Below, piece by piece: positions 35,347 through 43,638 of a stretch of DNA of 64,000 bases. Numbering within the stretch: the stretch's first letter is position 1; every line of letters starts with the position of its first letter. The DNA lies in assembly GCA_041397845.1 (NCBI GenBank), contig JAWKVW010000002.1, positions 1 to 64,000 of the forward strand, given 5' to 3'. The position numbers were made by a program, and so were the translations under genes. Origin of the DNA: JAKPQE01 sp041397845. Its GTDB lineage: Bacteria; Pseudomonadota; Alphaproteobacteria; Rhizobiales; JAKPQE01. The notes beneath the pieces were generated by a model. It was not told the DNA's origin. It saw nothing but the letters and a program-made list of their open reading frames with translations, and did no database searches.

Positions 35347-36588
35347 TCAGGATTTCAGCAACAGCCGGCCGCGCTCGGTGACGAGAACGGTGGCGAGGCA
35401 GGCAAGGCCGAGACCGGCAAAGCCGATGGCGACCGGGGCGACCGTGCCGTCGAACTGGCGGCCGATGAACCAGCCGGCAAGCGCTGAAACGGTTGTGGAA
35501 AAGGCGCCGACGAACGAGGCGGCGGTGCCGGCGATGCGGCCGAGCGGTTCCATGGCGAGGGCGTTGAAGTTCGGGCCGATGAGGCCGAAGAGGAACATCG
35601 ACAGGGAAACGAGGGCGAAATAGACGACGAAGGGCGGATTGCCGGCAAGCGAGAGCAGGGCATGCGTTGCGGTGACGGCGATGAAGCCGAGAAGCGCGGT
35701 ATGGGAGAGGCGGCGCGCGCCGAAGCGCATGACGAGCCGGGAATTGGTGTAGGAGGCCGCGGCGAAGGCGAGGGCGGAGACGCCGAAGGCGGCCGGGAAC
35801 CAGCGCTCGAGGCCGTATAGCTCGCCGAGGATCTGCTGGGCGGTGCCGAGATAGGTCATCAGGGCGCCGAAGATGAGGCCCATGCCGGTGCCATAGCCAA
35901 GCGTCTGGCGCGTGGTGATGGCGGTCCGCACGGCGTCGACGACCGAGCCGAGGCGGAACGGCCGGCGGTACTCCGGCGCCAGCGTCTCGGGCAGGCGCAG
36001 GAAGGCCCAGAGGCTGACGGCAAAGCCGAAAAGCAGCAGGAAGCCGAACACCCAGCGCCAGGGGCAAAGAGCAGAATCATCTGGCCGATCGACGGGGCGA
36101 CGACCGGCACGACGATGAACACCATCATGACCAGCGACATGACGCGGGCCATGCGATCGCCGGAAAACCGGTCGCGGACGATGGCCAGCGCCATGATGCG
36201 CGGCGCGGCGGCGCCGATGCCCTGTCCGACGCGGGCGAGCAGGAGCGCCGTGAACGATCCGGCATAGGCGGCGGCAAGGGTCGCGACAACGAAGATGGCG
36301 AAACCGAAAAAGGCGACGGCGCGGCGCCCGAAGGTGTCGGAGACGGGGCCGTAGACGATCTGGCCGGCGGCAAAGCCGATCATGTAGGCGGTGATGATCT
36401 CCTGCCGGTCGTTGGCGACGGTGACGCCGAGGGCATCGGCGATCGCCGGGAAGGCCGGCAGCATGATGTCGATCGAGAACGCGGTCATCGCGATCATCGA
36501 GGCGACGAGGCCGACGAACTCGGCAAACCCAGGGGAATCTGTCCGTTTCAGATCTGTCGGCGCGGTCGGTCATCGGAGGCTCGCTCAT
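35347..36588 (-). pseudogene. Bcr/CflA-type MFS drug exporter with two compensating frame shifts
   Basis: Start and stop lie in one 413-codon frame of the right length, but the middle third of the protein is encoded one frame over. The outer frame gives the opening MTDRADRSETDR and, from about 36060 leftwards, WRWVFGFLLLFGFAVSLWAF to the end. The stretch between 36532 and 36064 makes sense only in the other frame: FAEFVGLVASMIAMTAFSI, GPVSDTFGRRAV and FIVVPVVAPSIGQMILLFAP. Removing a G from the GGGG at 36532-36535 and adding one to the GGGG at 36061-36064 gives a continuous 12-helix transporter. Substrates would be drugs or other small molecules. Confidence 0.85.
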
Positions 36589-36706
36589 GGCGCGCCGAGG
36601 GCCGGCGCGGAGCGGACCCTATTCCTGCTTACGGCGAATGAACACCCCTTGCGGCCGGCGGAGTGTCCGGCGCGGCGTCTTCAGGTCCGGACGGGCCGGG
36701 TTCCGT

Positions 36707-37603
36707 TCAGGCGGAGCGCTTCATCGCCTCGAGCAGCGAGGCCTTGGCGACGCGATTGCGGCCGGAGTGCTTGGCCGCATAGAGCGCTTCGTCGGCACGT
36801 TTCGTCAGCGTGCCGGAGGACTCGCCCGGCTCGCGGCCGGCGACGCCGAAGCTGCAGGTCAGCGTCAGGGTGCCGATTTCGGTCGCAATCTCCAGCGCCT
36901 CGACCTTTTTGCGGATCTTATCTGCCTTGTCGGCAGCGCTTGCCTCGGAATGGCCGGGCAGGAGCCAGGCGAATTCCTCGCCGCCGATGCGGCCGAAGAC
37001 GCCATCCTCGGGAATCATCAGGCTGGCGACAGCGCAGATCGTCCTGTCGCCGACGTCGTGGCCGTAGGTGTCGTTGACCTTCTTGAAGTGGTCGATGTCG
37101 AGGAGGACGACGGAGAGCGGCGCGGTGCTGCGCGATTCCATTTCCTGGCGGAACTGGTCGAAGAAGTAGCGGCGATTGAAGGCGCCGGTGAGCGGATCGA
37201 CGCGGGCGAGGCGGTGGTTCTCGCGCTGCGTCTTCAACAGCCGGTCGGCGGCGCGCAGGCGTGCGAAAAGCTCTTCCTTGACCGGCGGCTTCTGGATGAA
37301 ATCATCGGCGCCGGTGTCAAGTGCCTCGATCGCCTTGCTGCGCTCCCAGCTCGACGACATGACGATGATGTAGAGCGGGTTGCGGTTGTTGGAGAGGACG
37401 CGGGCTTCCCAGCTCAGCTCGAGGCCGCAGATCTCCTGGGTTTCGAAGCTCGTGATGATGACTTCGATTTCGGGATGCCGGCGCAGATGGGCGAGCGCTT
37501 CGCCGCCATGGGAAAAGGGGTGAACGACGTCACCGCGCTGCTCGAGCATTTGGCCCATCATCCTGAGGCCGACGCGCGAAGGTTCGATAAGCAGGATTTC
37601 CAT
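36707..37603 (-). CDS. Diguanylate cyclase with a degenerate receiver domain
   Basis: 298 residues: a receiver-like domain (1-120), a short coiled linker and a GGDEF domain with an intact GGEEF (207-211), so c-di-GMP synthesis is likely. In the receiver the phosphoacceptor Asp position reads Ser (S52 in EVIITSFE) and the acidic pair is reduced to E7, while the Ser/Thr (S83) and Lys (K105) switch positions remain. It is thus probably not controlled by normal Asp phosphorylation. The start is set at ATG 37603 (MEILLIEPSR). It follows moaE on the same strand. Confidence 0.9.
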   Translation of the reverse strand: MEILLIEPSRVGLRMMGQMLEQRGDVVHPFSHGGEALAHLRRHPEIEVIITSFETQEICGLELSWEARVLSNNRNPLYIIVMSSSWERSKAIEALDTGADDFIQKPPVKEELFARLRAADRLLKTQRENHRLARVDPLTGAFNRRYFFDQFRQEMESRSTAPLSVVLLDIDHFKKVNDTYGHDVGDRTICAVASLMIPEDGVFGRIGGEEFAWLLPGHSEASAADKADKIRKKVEALEIATEIGTLTLTCSFGVAGREPGESSGTLTKRADEALYAAKHSGRNRVAKASLLEAMKRSA

Positions 37604-37747
37604 GTACCGCCCGCAACTGGTCATCCAATTCCTGTTGCGGGGATCATAGGGCCGAAAGGCGAAGCAATCGTTTGCGACGCGACAGGTTTCGCCATTGCCG
37701 GCGTTTTTCCGGCGCAATTTATGCGTCTGGCAAACGAAGCGTTTAAT

Positions 37748-38209
37748 TTATTCGCTTTGCCAGCGCTCGAGCGCGGCGTCGTCGATATCCTTGGCCGAGA
37801 CCCATCCACCGGACGTGCCGTCGCGCATCACTTCCTTCTTCCAGAAGGGAGCGCGGGTCTTCAGGTAGTCCATGAGGAATTCGGCGGCCTCGAAGGCGGC
37901 GCGGCGATGCGACGAGGTCGCGACGACGAGGACGATGTTCTCGCCCGGCAGGATGCGGCCGTGGCGGTGGATGGCGGCAAGTCCGAGAACCGGCCAGCGG
38001 GCGGCGGCCGTTTCGGCAATGCGCCGGATCTCCGCCTCGGCCATGCCCGGATAGTGCTCCAGTTCGAGGGCGGAAAGCGTGCCGGCCTCGTCGCGGCAAA
38101 GGCCGGTGAAGGTGACGACGGCGCCGACATCCCTGCGGCCGGCGGTCAGCCGGTCGATCTCGGCGGCAAGGTCGAAATCCTCGGCCTGAATGCGCACGGT
38201 GATGGTCAT
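37748..38209 (-). CDS. moaE: Molybdopterin synthase catalytic subunit
   Basis: About 153 residues. With MoaD it converts cyclic pyranopterin monophosphate to molybdopterin. It contains GAVVTFTGLCRD, LELEHYPGMAEAEI, HRHGRILPGENIVLV, SSHRRAAFEAAEFLMDYLK and the catalytic-Lys region APFWKKEV. The start is ATG 38209 (MTITVRIQAED); an ATG five codons upstream is possible. It lies directly after moaD. Confidence 0.95.
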   Translation of the reverse strand: MTITVRIQAEDFDLAAEIDRLTAGRRDVGAVVTFTGLCRDEAGTLSALELEHYPGMAEAEIRRIAETAAARWPVLGLAAIHRHGRILPGENIVLVVATSSHRRAAFEAAEFLMDYLKTRAPFWKKEVMRDGTSGGWVSAKDIDDAALERWQSE

Positions 38210-38259
38210 GCGATCGCGCTCCATTCCGCCGGCCGGCGCTGCGGCGGCATCGCTCCCCG

Positions 38260-38511
38260 TCAGCCGCCGGTCATCGGCGGGAAAAGGGCAACCTCACCGG
38301 CGCCGGCGATCGGTTCGTCGTGCTCGACATGGGTCTGGTCGATGGCGACGCGGATGGCGGCCGGCTCGGAGAAAGCGGCCTCATAACCGGGGCCGCGGCC
38401 GGCGAGCCAGGCGATGAGATCGCCGACCGTCGCAACGCTTTCGGGCGGGCTCAGCTCTTCCTCGGCGGTGCCGGTGCGCTCGCGCACCCAGGCGAAATAG
38501 ACGAGCTTCAT
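38260..38511 (-). CDS. moaD: Molybdopterin synthase sulfur carrier subunit
   Basis: An 83-residue ubiquitin-like protein starting MKLVYFAWVRERTG and ending FPPMTGG, with the Gly-Gly end needed for thiocarboxylation. Its ATG at 38511 overlaps the pgsA stop by 4 bases. The pgsA-moaD-moaE order is usual in this order of bacteria. Confidence 0.94.
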   Translation of the reverse strand: MKLVYFAWVRERTGTAEEELSPPESVATVGDLIAWLAGRGPGYEAAFSEPAAIRVAIDQTHVEHDEPIAGAGEVALFPPMTGG

Positions 38512-39101
38512 GGCTGGTCCTCGAACAGGTGGCCGATGCCGGCGCGGAAATAGTCGTAACCGGTGTAAAGCGTCACGATGGCCGAGATCCACAGCAGGCC
38601 GAGGCCGATTTCCGTCGTATGGGGCAGCACCTTGTCGCCGGCCGGGCCGGCGAGGAGAAAGCCGACGGCGACGAGCTGCACGGTCGTCTTCCACTTGGCG
38701 AGCCAGGTGACGGGCACCGGCACCTTCAGCTCGGCGAGATATTCACGCAGGCCCGAGACGAGGATCTCGCGGCAGAGGATGACGATCGCGGCCCACAGCG
38801 ACCAGCCGGCGATGGTGCCGTCGGCGGCCAGAAGCAGGAGGCAGGCGGCGACGAGCAGCTTGTCGGCAATCGGATCGAGCATGCGGCCGATGTTCGACTG
38901 CTGGCCCCAGGCCCTTGCCAGATAGCCGTCGAAGAAATCGGTGATGCCGGCGAGGGCGAAGATGGCGAGCGCGACCCAGCGGGCGGCCTCGCCATGGGCA
39001 AAACGGCCTTCGACGAAAAAGCACAGCACGACGAGCGGTACGGCCGCGATGCGTCCGTAGGTCAGGATGTTCGGCAGGCTCAATGCGTGGTGGCGGCTCA
39101 T
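38508..39101 (-). CDS. pgsA: CDP-diacylglycerol--glycerol-3-phosphate 3-phosphatidyltransferase
   Basis: A 197-residue multi-helix inner-membrane enzyme that makes phosphatidylglycerol phosphate. The start is ATG 39101 (MSRHHALSLPNILTYGRI). The CDP-alcohol phosphotransferase signature is complete: D-G-x2-A-R-x8-G-x3-D-x3-D in DFFDGYLARA followed by NIGRMLDPIADK. It lies downstream of uvrC, a conserved arrangement. Confidence 0.95.
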   Translation of the reverse strand: MSRHHALSLPNILTYGRIAAVPLVVLCFFVEGRFAHGEAARWVALAIFALAGITDFFDGYLARAWGQQSNIGRMLDPIADKLLVAACLLLLAADGTIAGWSLWAAIVILCREILVSGLREYLAELKVPVPVTWLAKWKTTVQLVAVGFLLAGPAGDKVLPHTTEIGLGLLWISAIVTLYTGYDYFRAGIGHLFEDQP

Positions 39102-39211
39102 TTCGATCTTCCGGGCCCGGCGTCTCAGCGTCTTTCCCACGCCGGAACGGTCAAGGTCAATGGCAACGATCGCGTCGCTTTGACATGCCGCAGCGGCAGG
39201 TGACGATCGTA

Positions 39212-41122
39212 TCAGTCGGCATTCTCGTGGAAATGGTCATAAACGAGGCGGGCAGTCGCCTCGGAGATGCCGGGGACGGATTGCAGATCGGCAAGGCCGG
39301 CGCGCGAGACCGCCTTGGCGGTGCCGAAGTGGGCAAGCAGTGCGCGCTTTCGGGCCGGGCCGATGCCGTCGATCTCGTCGAGCGGGTTCTTGACGAACTC
39401 CCGGGAGCGCCGGGCGCGGTGCGAGCCGATGGCGAAGCGGTGGGCCTCGTCGCGCAGGCGCTGGACGTAATAGAGCACCGGATCACGCTCGGGCAGCATG
39501 AAGCTCGGGCGGCCCTCGATGAAGAATTTCTCGCGGCCGGCATCGCGGTCCGGTCCCTTGGCGATGCCGACGAGCATGACGTCGTCGAGGCCGATCTCGG
39601 CAAGGGCGGCACGCACGGCGTTGAGCTGGCCAAGACCGCCGTCGATCAGCACGAGATCGGGCCAGGCCGGCATGCCATCGGCGCCAAGGGCGTCGCGCGG
39701 CACAGCTTCGCGGAGCAGCCGGGAAAACCGGCGGGTCATCACCTCGCGCATCATGCCGTAATCGTCGCCGGGGACGAGATCGGCGGAGCGGATGTTGAAC
39801 TTGCGATATTCCTTCTTGGCGAAACCCTCGGGGCCGGCAACGACCATGGCGCCGACGGCGTTCGTGCCCATGACGTGGCTGTTGTCGTAGACCTCGATGC
39901 GGGCCGGCGTCTCGTCAAGGCCGAAGGCCTCGGCGACGCCGGCAAGCAGGCGCCCTTGCGTCGAGCTTTCGGCGAGCCGCCGGCCAAGCGCCTCGCGGGC
40001 ATTGGTCATGGCGTGATCGACCAGCGACTTCTTCTCGCCGCGGGCGGGCACGCGGACCTCGACCTTGCGGCCGGCGCGGCTCGACAGGGCCTCTTCGAGC
40101 AGTGCGCGTTCCTCGATCTCGTGGGAGATCAGCACCAGCCTCGGCACCGGCTTGTCGTCATAGAACTGGGCAAGGAAGCTGCCGAGCACTTCGGCCGCCT
40201 CGAGGCTCTTGTCGGCACGCGGGAAATAGGCGCGGTTGCCCCAGTTCTGGCCGGTGCGGAAGAAGAACACCTCGATGACCGTCTGGCCGCCGTCCTGATG
40301 GGCGGCAAAGACGTCGGCCTCCTCGACGGTCTGGGGATTGATGCCCTGATGAGCCTGAATCTGGGCGAGGGCGGAGAGGCGGTCGCGATAGCGGGCGGCC
40401 TGCTCGAAATCGAGGCGGTCGCTTGCCGCCTGCATGGCCTCGCCGAGTTCGCGGGTCACGGCCCGGCTCTTGCCGGAGAGGAAGAGCCTGGCCTCGCGCA
40501 CCAGCTCGCCATATTCGCCGGCCGAGACCTCGCCGGTGCAGGGCGCGGCGCAGCGGCGGATCTGGTGCATCAGGCAGGGGCGGGTGCGCGACTGGTAGAC
40601 GGCGTCGGTGCAGTTGCGGATGAGAAACGCCTTCTGGAGGGCGTTGATCGTGCGGTTGACCGCGCCGGCCGAGGCGAAGGGGCCGAAATAGTCGCCGGGG
40701 CGCTTGCGGGCGCCGCGATGCTTGACGATCTGCGGCGCTTCGTGGTCGGCGGAAATCAGGATGTAGGGAAACGACTTGTCGTCGCGCAGCAGCACGTTGA
40801 AGCGCGGCCGGAAGCGCTTGATGAGATTGGCCTCAAGCAGCAGCGCTTCGGTTTCGGTCTCGGTGCGGATGAACTCCATCGAGACGGTCGACTGGATCAT
40901 CCGGGCGATGCGGTTCGGCTGGCCGGCAAGGCGCGTGTAGTTGGCAACGCGCTTCTTCAGGCTGCGGGCCTTGCCGACGTAGAGCGGCTCGCCGGCGGCA
41001 TCGAGCATGCGGTAGACGCCGGGCGCATTCGGCAGGCGGGTGACGAAATCGGCAATCACCTCGACGCCGGCGCGGGCCGGGGCGGCGGTCTCGTCTGCCG
41101 ATTCGGGAGGTGTCTCGCTCAT
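39212..41122 (-). CDS. uvrC: Excinuclease ABC subunit C
   Basis: A 636-residue nucleotide-excision repair nuclease that makes both incisions around UvrAB-marked damage. Domains: GIY-YIG nuclease at the N-terminus (NAPGVYRMLDAAGEPLYVGK), Cys cluster with CLMHQIRRCAAPC, UVR motif, RNase H-like second nuclease (VLIDGGLGQLNA) and C-terminal helix-hairpin-helix repeats (DEIDGIGPARKRALLAHFG). The length matches the family. Confidence 0.97.
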   Translation of the reverse strand: MSETPPESADETAAPARAGVEVIADFVTRLPNAPGVYRMLDAAGEPLYVGKARSLKKRVANYTRLAGQPNRIARMIQSTVSMEFIRTETETEALLLEANLIKRFRPRFNVLLRDDKSFPYILISADHEAPQIVKHRGARKRPGDYFGPFASAGAVNRTINALQKAFLIRNCTDAVYQSRTRPCLMHQIRRCAAPCTGEVSAGEYGELVREARLFLSGKSRAVTRELGEAMQAASDRLDFEQAARYRDRLSALAQIQAHQGINPQTVEEADVFAAHQDGGQTVIEVFFFRTGQNWGNRAYFPRADKSLEAAEVLGSFLAQFYDDKPVPRLVLISHEIEERALLEEALSSRAGRKVEVRVPARGEKKSLVDHAMTNAREALGRRLAESSTQGRLLAGVAEAFGLDETPARIEVYDNSHVMGTNAVGAMVVAGPEGFAKKEYRKFNIRSADLVPGDDYGMMREVMTRRFSRLLREAVPRDALGADGMPAWPDLVLIDGGLGQLNAVRAALAEIGLDDVMLVGIAKGPDRDAGREKFFIEGRPSFMLPERDPVLYYVQRLRDEAHRFAIGSHRARRSREFVKNPLDEIDGIGPARKRALLAHFGTAKAVSRAGLADLQSVPGISEATARLVYDHFHENAD

Positions 41123-41305
41123 GGCACCTTATGTGCCGCGACAGCCGGCGGCGGACAAGGGGCAGGGCGACCGTGCGTCCGATGAGCCGTCTCCGTCGGA
41201 AGTTCAATACGTAAAACCTTGCGCAGCAGACGCGCATGGACCGGCGCGGGGCCGCGGGACTATAAAAGTTGCGTTAACTATGAATTTTCCATCTTGAGGT
41301 GTGCG

Positions 41306-42047
41306 ATGGCCGATGGTTCGGGTGCGATTCCCGCAGCATTGCCGATGGGGGCTCCGGCGGGAAATCCCAATGGTGCGCAACGGTTTGACGCAGCGCTGTC
41401 GCAGGCGCAGGCGAATGCCGCGCCGCCGCCTCCAGCTCCACCTCCGCCGGCGCAGGGACAGCCGGAGATTCGCGGCAATTTCCTTCCCTATGTGAAGAAC
41501 CCGCAAACCGGTCAGGTGCAGTGGGGCGTGCCGCAGGTCGTGCAGGGCGTCGTCGATGCCGTGACGCTGCCGGGCGACGCCCTTGCCGGCAAGGTCGACC
41601 CGAATTCGCCGGAAGGCGTTGCGCGCGCCCTCAATTTCGCGCTGACCGTCACGGGCGGCAGCGCCGCCGCGCCGAAGCCCTCGGGCGTCCTCACCATGGG
41701 GATCGGCAACGGGGTTTCCGTTGAAATTGCCGAGCAGGTTGCCCGGTCGATTGACAATCTCGTCGGATCTTCCGTTCCGACGGGGCGCACCAGGGTCGAC
41801 ATCGCTGTTCGGCCGTTCGGGCGGCTTTGCTGCGGCCAATGCCGATTTCGACGGGCTGGGACTTTCAAATATCCGGCCGATCAATGTATCGTCCGGCGGG
41901 TCCGGCCGCGTCGGGACGCTTGCTGATGGCCGTAATGTTATCGTGCGGGAGACGAGCGCAAGCGATGGCCACAGACCGACGCTCGAAATTCAGGGCGGGC
42001 CAAACGGCGGCGCCAATGCGCGAACCAAATTCAGGTACGATCCATGA
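41306..42047 (+). CDS. Polymorphic toxin-like protein, frame shifted near 41782-41785
   Basis: The first frame (41306 to about 41785) gives a short N-terminus, a proline tract (APPPPAPPPPAQ, about 44-55) and a region QWGVPQVVQGVVDAVTLPGD, LNFALTVTGG and VLTMGIGNGVSVEIAEQVA of a type seen in Hyphomicrobiales toxin or phage-associated proteins. The next frame continues FGRSGGFAAANADFDGLGLS and ends GRVGTLADGRNVIVRE, RPTLEIQGGPN, RTKFRYDP; such C-terminal ends are typical of small RNase toxin domains (BECR-like, from memory). Removing one G at 41782-41785 gives a continuous 246-residue protein. There is no signal peptide. GAGG precedes ATG 41306. The stop overlaps the next gene by 4 bases. Confidence 0.62.
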
Positions 42048-42433
42048 CCTCCAGAATATACAGGCCGGTCGGCAATGACGGCGGGTTGCCGGGAGCGGTC
42101 GTCGCTCGCGAAGTCCATTTCGGCGACGATGGCTTGCGAATAGCCGTCGTTGCTGACGGCGCGCAGGACGGAATTGTTGAAACCGTTGTCGAGATCTCGT
42201 TTTCCAGCAACCCTTTCCTGTTCCGGATGCTGGATGAGGGTGACTACCTTTCGACGCCGGGAGTCGTGCCCTTCTGGTTCTGTGTGGTGGAAAATTCGGA
42301 ATACCTGAACTGGTTCAACGAGGAGACACAAGGGGTGCGTGAGAACCAGGGCATCACGCATTTTGCGATCTACACGGCGACGATTTGCTTTGACATTCTT
42401 CACAATGAAATGCCGGCGGTGTCGATCCGATAG
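42044..42433 (+). CDS. Putative immunity protein coupled to the toxin gene
   Basis: A 129-residue acidic soluble protein. ATG 42044 overlaps the toxin stop (ATGA), the usual arrangement of toxin and cognate immunity genes. Visible segments: VVARE then GLRIAVVADGAQ, YLSTPGVVPFWFCVVENSEYL, WFNEETQGVREN and ITHFAIYTATICFDIL. No family name is assigned. Codons are less GC-rich than in the flanking housekeeping genes, which suggests transfer. Confidence 0.6.
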   Translation: MTSRIYRPVGNDGGLPGAVVAREVHFGDDGLRIAVVADGAQDGIVETVVEISFSSNPFLFRMLDEGDYLSTPGVVPFWFCVVENSEYLNWFNEETQGVRENQGITHFAIYTATICFDILHNEMPAVSIR

Positions 42434-42499
42434 TGCATGGATGTTCGTCCGCATGAGTTGCACTTGTGAAACGGATTGCAAAGGCAGCGAGGTTTGCGC

Positions 42500-42775
42500 A
42501 TGAGCGAGATGTTGCTGTCATTCGCCGCCACCTTTGCGGGAGGGCGCCTGTCGGCCAACGAGTTTGCGGCCGCCTACCAGGAGTTCTGGCGGATCGAGCG
42601 GGATAGCGGCGTTCTCGCCGGCGACGAGCCCGGCATCAGCGAAAAACTCTCGAGCATCTTCGTCCTCGCCGACAACTACAGCGCGGACGATGATCGCGCT
42701 GACTACGAACTCGATGAGGACGCGTTGCGCGCCAGGGTTGCTGAAATAGTCGGCGTGGACGCGGACGTCCTCTAG
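42500..42775 (+). CDS. Colicin D immunity-like protein
   Basis: A 91-residue acidic protein of the size of ImmD (87). The C-terminal half LADNYSADDDRADYELDEDA matches the ImmD pattern (a stretch of the form AERFEPDADRANYEID) residue for residue at many positions, followed by LRARVAEIVG. The N-terminus (ATFAGGRLSANEFAAAYQE) fits the helical start. In the known pair ImmD blocks the tRNA-Arg nuclease domain of colicin D. GAGG lies 8 bases before ATG 42500. It sits 66 bases after the first immunity-type gene. Confidence 0.8.
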   Translation: MSEMLLSFAATFAGGRLSANEFAAAYQEFWRIERDSGVLAGDEPGISEKLSSIFVLADNYSADDDRADYELDEDALRARVAEIVGVDADVL

Positions 42776-42839
42776 GAACTGTTTTCAGGATGGCGATTGA
42801 CGGCGGGCGCCGTCCCGCGACGCCGCGCGCTGGCCGGAA

Positions 42840-43610
42840 TCAGGCGTCGAGGAGCGCGTCGGGCGTCTGCCAGGCGAGGTGCTGGCCGCCGTCGAGGGCG
42901 AGCATCTGCCCGGTCATCGAGCGCTGCGAGATGAGGAAGCGGATCGCGGCGGCGATTTCCTCGGGTGCCGGTCCGCGCTGCAGTGGCACGGCCTCGACCT
43001 GCGCCTCGAAAATCCCGGATGCCTGATGGATGCTGGCGAGCACCGGTCCCGGCCCGATGGCGTTGACGCGGATGCGCGGGGCGAGCGCCAGGGCCATGGT
43101 GCGGGTCGCGGTCCAGAGCGCCGATTTCGACAGGGTGTAGGAAAAGAACTTCGGCGTCAGCCGCCAGACACGCTGGTCGATGATGTTGACGACATTGCCT
43201 TCGCCGGCCTCGTCGGGGAGGGCGGCGGCGAAGGCTTTTGTCAGGAAAACCGGCGCTTCGAGATGCAGCGCCATGTGCTTGTCCCACAGCGCATGGTCGA
43301 GGCTTGCCAGCGCGTCCTCGTCGAAATGGGAAGCGTTGTTGACGAGGACACTGGGCGGCCGGCCAAGGGCGCTGGTTGCGGCGCCGACAAGTCCGGCAAC
43401 GGCGGCACGATCGGAAAGATCGGCGCAAACGACGGCGGCATGGCCGCCGCGGGCACGGATGCCGTCGGCAACAGTCTCTGCTTCCCCGGTCGAGGAATTG
43501 CAGTGGATGGCGACGGCATAGCCGGCAGCGGCCAGATCTTCCGCGATTGCCCGGCCGACGCGACGGGCGGCGCCGGTGACGAGTGCGGCCTTTCGGGTCG
43601 GTTCGGTCAT
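42840..43610 (-). CDS. Short-chain dehydrogenase/reductase (pteridine reductase-like)
   Basis: A 256-residue Rossmann enzyme. The nucleotide motif is TGAARRVGRAIA, as in pteridine/dihydromonapterin reductase-type SDRs. LVNNAS follows, then the catalytic Y-x3-K in SYTLSKSALW and VNAIGPGPVL. The C-terminus has MTGQMLALDGGQHLAWQ. The ATG is at 43610. The substrate is not certain; a pteridine reductase role is an inference from the RxG motif. Confidence 0.88.
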   Translation of the reverse strand: MTEPTRKAALVTGAARRVGRAIAEDLAAAGYAVAIHCNSSTGEAETVADGIRARGGHAAVVCADLSDRAAVAGLVGAATSALGRPPSVLVNNASHFDEDALASLDHALWDKHMALHLEAPVFLTKAFAAALPDEAGEGNVVNIIDQRVWRLTPKFFSYTLSKSALWTATRTMALALAPRIRVNAIGPGPVLASIHQASGIFEAQVEAVPLQRGPAPEEIAAAIRFLISQRSMTGQMLALDGGQHLAWQTPDALLDA

Positions 43611-43638
43611 CGCGCGGCTTTCCCGTTCGTTCTCGCCG

